Assembly (NCBI GenBank): GCA_003326205.1
Contig: LWTK01000044.1
Location: 1 to 64,000 of the forward strand
DNA: 64,000 bases
From: Nostoc sp. ATCC 43529
Lineage (GTDB): Bacteria; Cyanobacteriota; Cyanobacteriia; Cyanobacteriales; Nostocaceae
Reading direction: 5' to 3'
A program made the translations under genes and the position numbers. Positions 63,757 to 64,000 of the stretch are shown one piece after another. Under the pieces are notes generated by a model, which was given only the letters and a program-made list of their open reading frames with translations, did no database searches and was not told the DNA's origin. Numbering within the stretch: the first letter of the stretch is position 1; every line of letters begins with the position of its first letter.

Positions 63757-64000
63757 ATGCTGATTCAATCATCTGGCTTGTCCAAGGTAAAAGATTCAGT
63801 CACAGAAAAAATCTTTTTGGGCAATCAACCAAATGCCGAGTTAATAGCAATCCTCGCAGTTTACTTTGTCCAAGGAATTTTAGGGCTATCGCGTTTAGCT
63901 GTCAGCTTTTTCCTTAAAGATGAATTGCTATTAAGTCCAGTCCAGGTGTCGGCTTTATTGGGAGCTGCCTTTCTACCTTGGATGATTAAGCCAGTGTTTG
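63757..64000 (+). CDS. BT1-family folate/biopterin transporter-like protein, partial
   Basis: The ATG at 63757 opens a frame that runs off the window: MLIQSSGLSKVKDSV, then a span AILAVYFVQGILGLSRLAV, then FFLKDELLLSPVQVSALLGA and FLPWMIKPVF. The KDELxLSPxQ...P(W)xIKP pattern is that of the BT1/folate-biopterin transporter family of the major facilitator superfamily. Only the first 81 residues are seen. Substrate unknown. Confidence 0.8.
   Translation, partial: MLIQSSGLSKVKDSVTEKIFLGNQPNAELIAILAVYFVQGILGLSRLAVSFFLKDELLLSPVQVSALLGAAFLPWMIKPVF

Overview
The window is chromosomal DNA of a filamentous, heterocyst-type cyanobacterium close to Nostoc/Anabaena. The evidence is an NblA phycobilisome-degradation gene, a cyanobacterial ndhA-I-G-E cluster, a Mo-nitrogenase C-terminal family protein, a PatA-type response regulator, many GCGATCGC (HIP1) octamers, and intergenic arrays of 7-base repeats of the 'tcattag/tcattgg' type.

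Layout. 1-445: end of an rRNA operon (23S 3' end, 5S) and hairpins. 0.7-5.3 kb (minus strand): arsenosugar genes arsS and arsM around a PiT-type phosphate transporter, with an OmpR-family regulator and a Mo-nitrogenase-like protein upstream. 5.6-11.6 kb: methyltransferase, acetyltransferase, a histidine kinase with a paired Rcp-type regulator, and a DUF4079 membrane protein. 12-19.3 kb: a BcsA-like glycan synthase, two tandem GT39-like membrane proteins and an acyltransferase. 19.6-25.7 kb (minus strand): nadK, ndhE, ndhG, ndhI, ndhA, gltA and sixA. 25.9-30 kb: broken HNH and toxin remnants, DUF29, a DHH phosphoesterase and an HNH protein. 30.4-31.8 kb: alr and tRNA-Leu(UAG). 32.8-41.4 kb (plus strand): a chemotaxis-like operon (PatA-like, CheY-like, CheW, MCP, CheA) interrupted by a four-helix-bundle (S23-type) gene.

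41.5-50.1 kb is the accessory part. It holds a decayed NACHT-HEAT (NLR-like) gene with an in-frame stop and an internal deletion. A complete group II intron interrupts a DUF427 gene exactly between two codons, and splicing would restore the conserved C-terminus. A truncated epimerase, a vMAP/AAA_35-type STAND ATPase and a DUF433/DUF5615 toxin-antitoxin-like pair follow.

50.5-64 kb: an ABC-F ATPase, an UbiB-family kinase, a PP2C phosphatase, nblA preceded by a candidate overlapping leader ORF, a Ser/Thr kinase, a GT2 glycosyltransferase, anmK, and the start of a BT1-family transporter cut by the window edge. Long gene-free stretches are mostly dispersed repeats, including one MITE-like element with perfect 12-base ends.

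I found no intact, clearly novel defence system. The most notable items are the intron-split DUF427 gene, the decayed NACHT gene, the ars-PiT cluster, the nblA leader ORF, and repeat insertions translated inside genes. All assignments come from reading the sequence; no database search was run.
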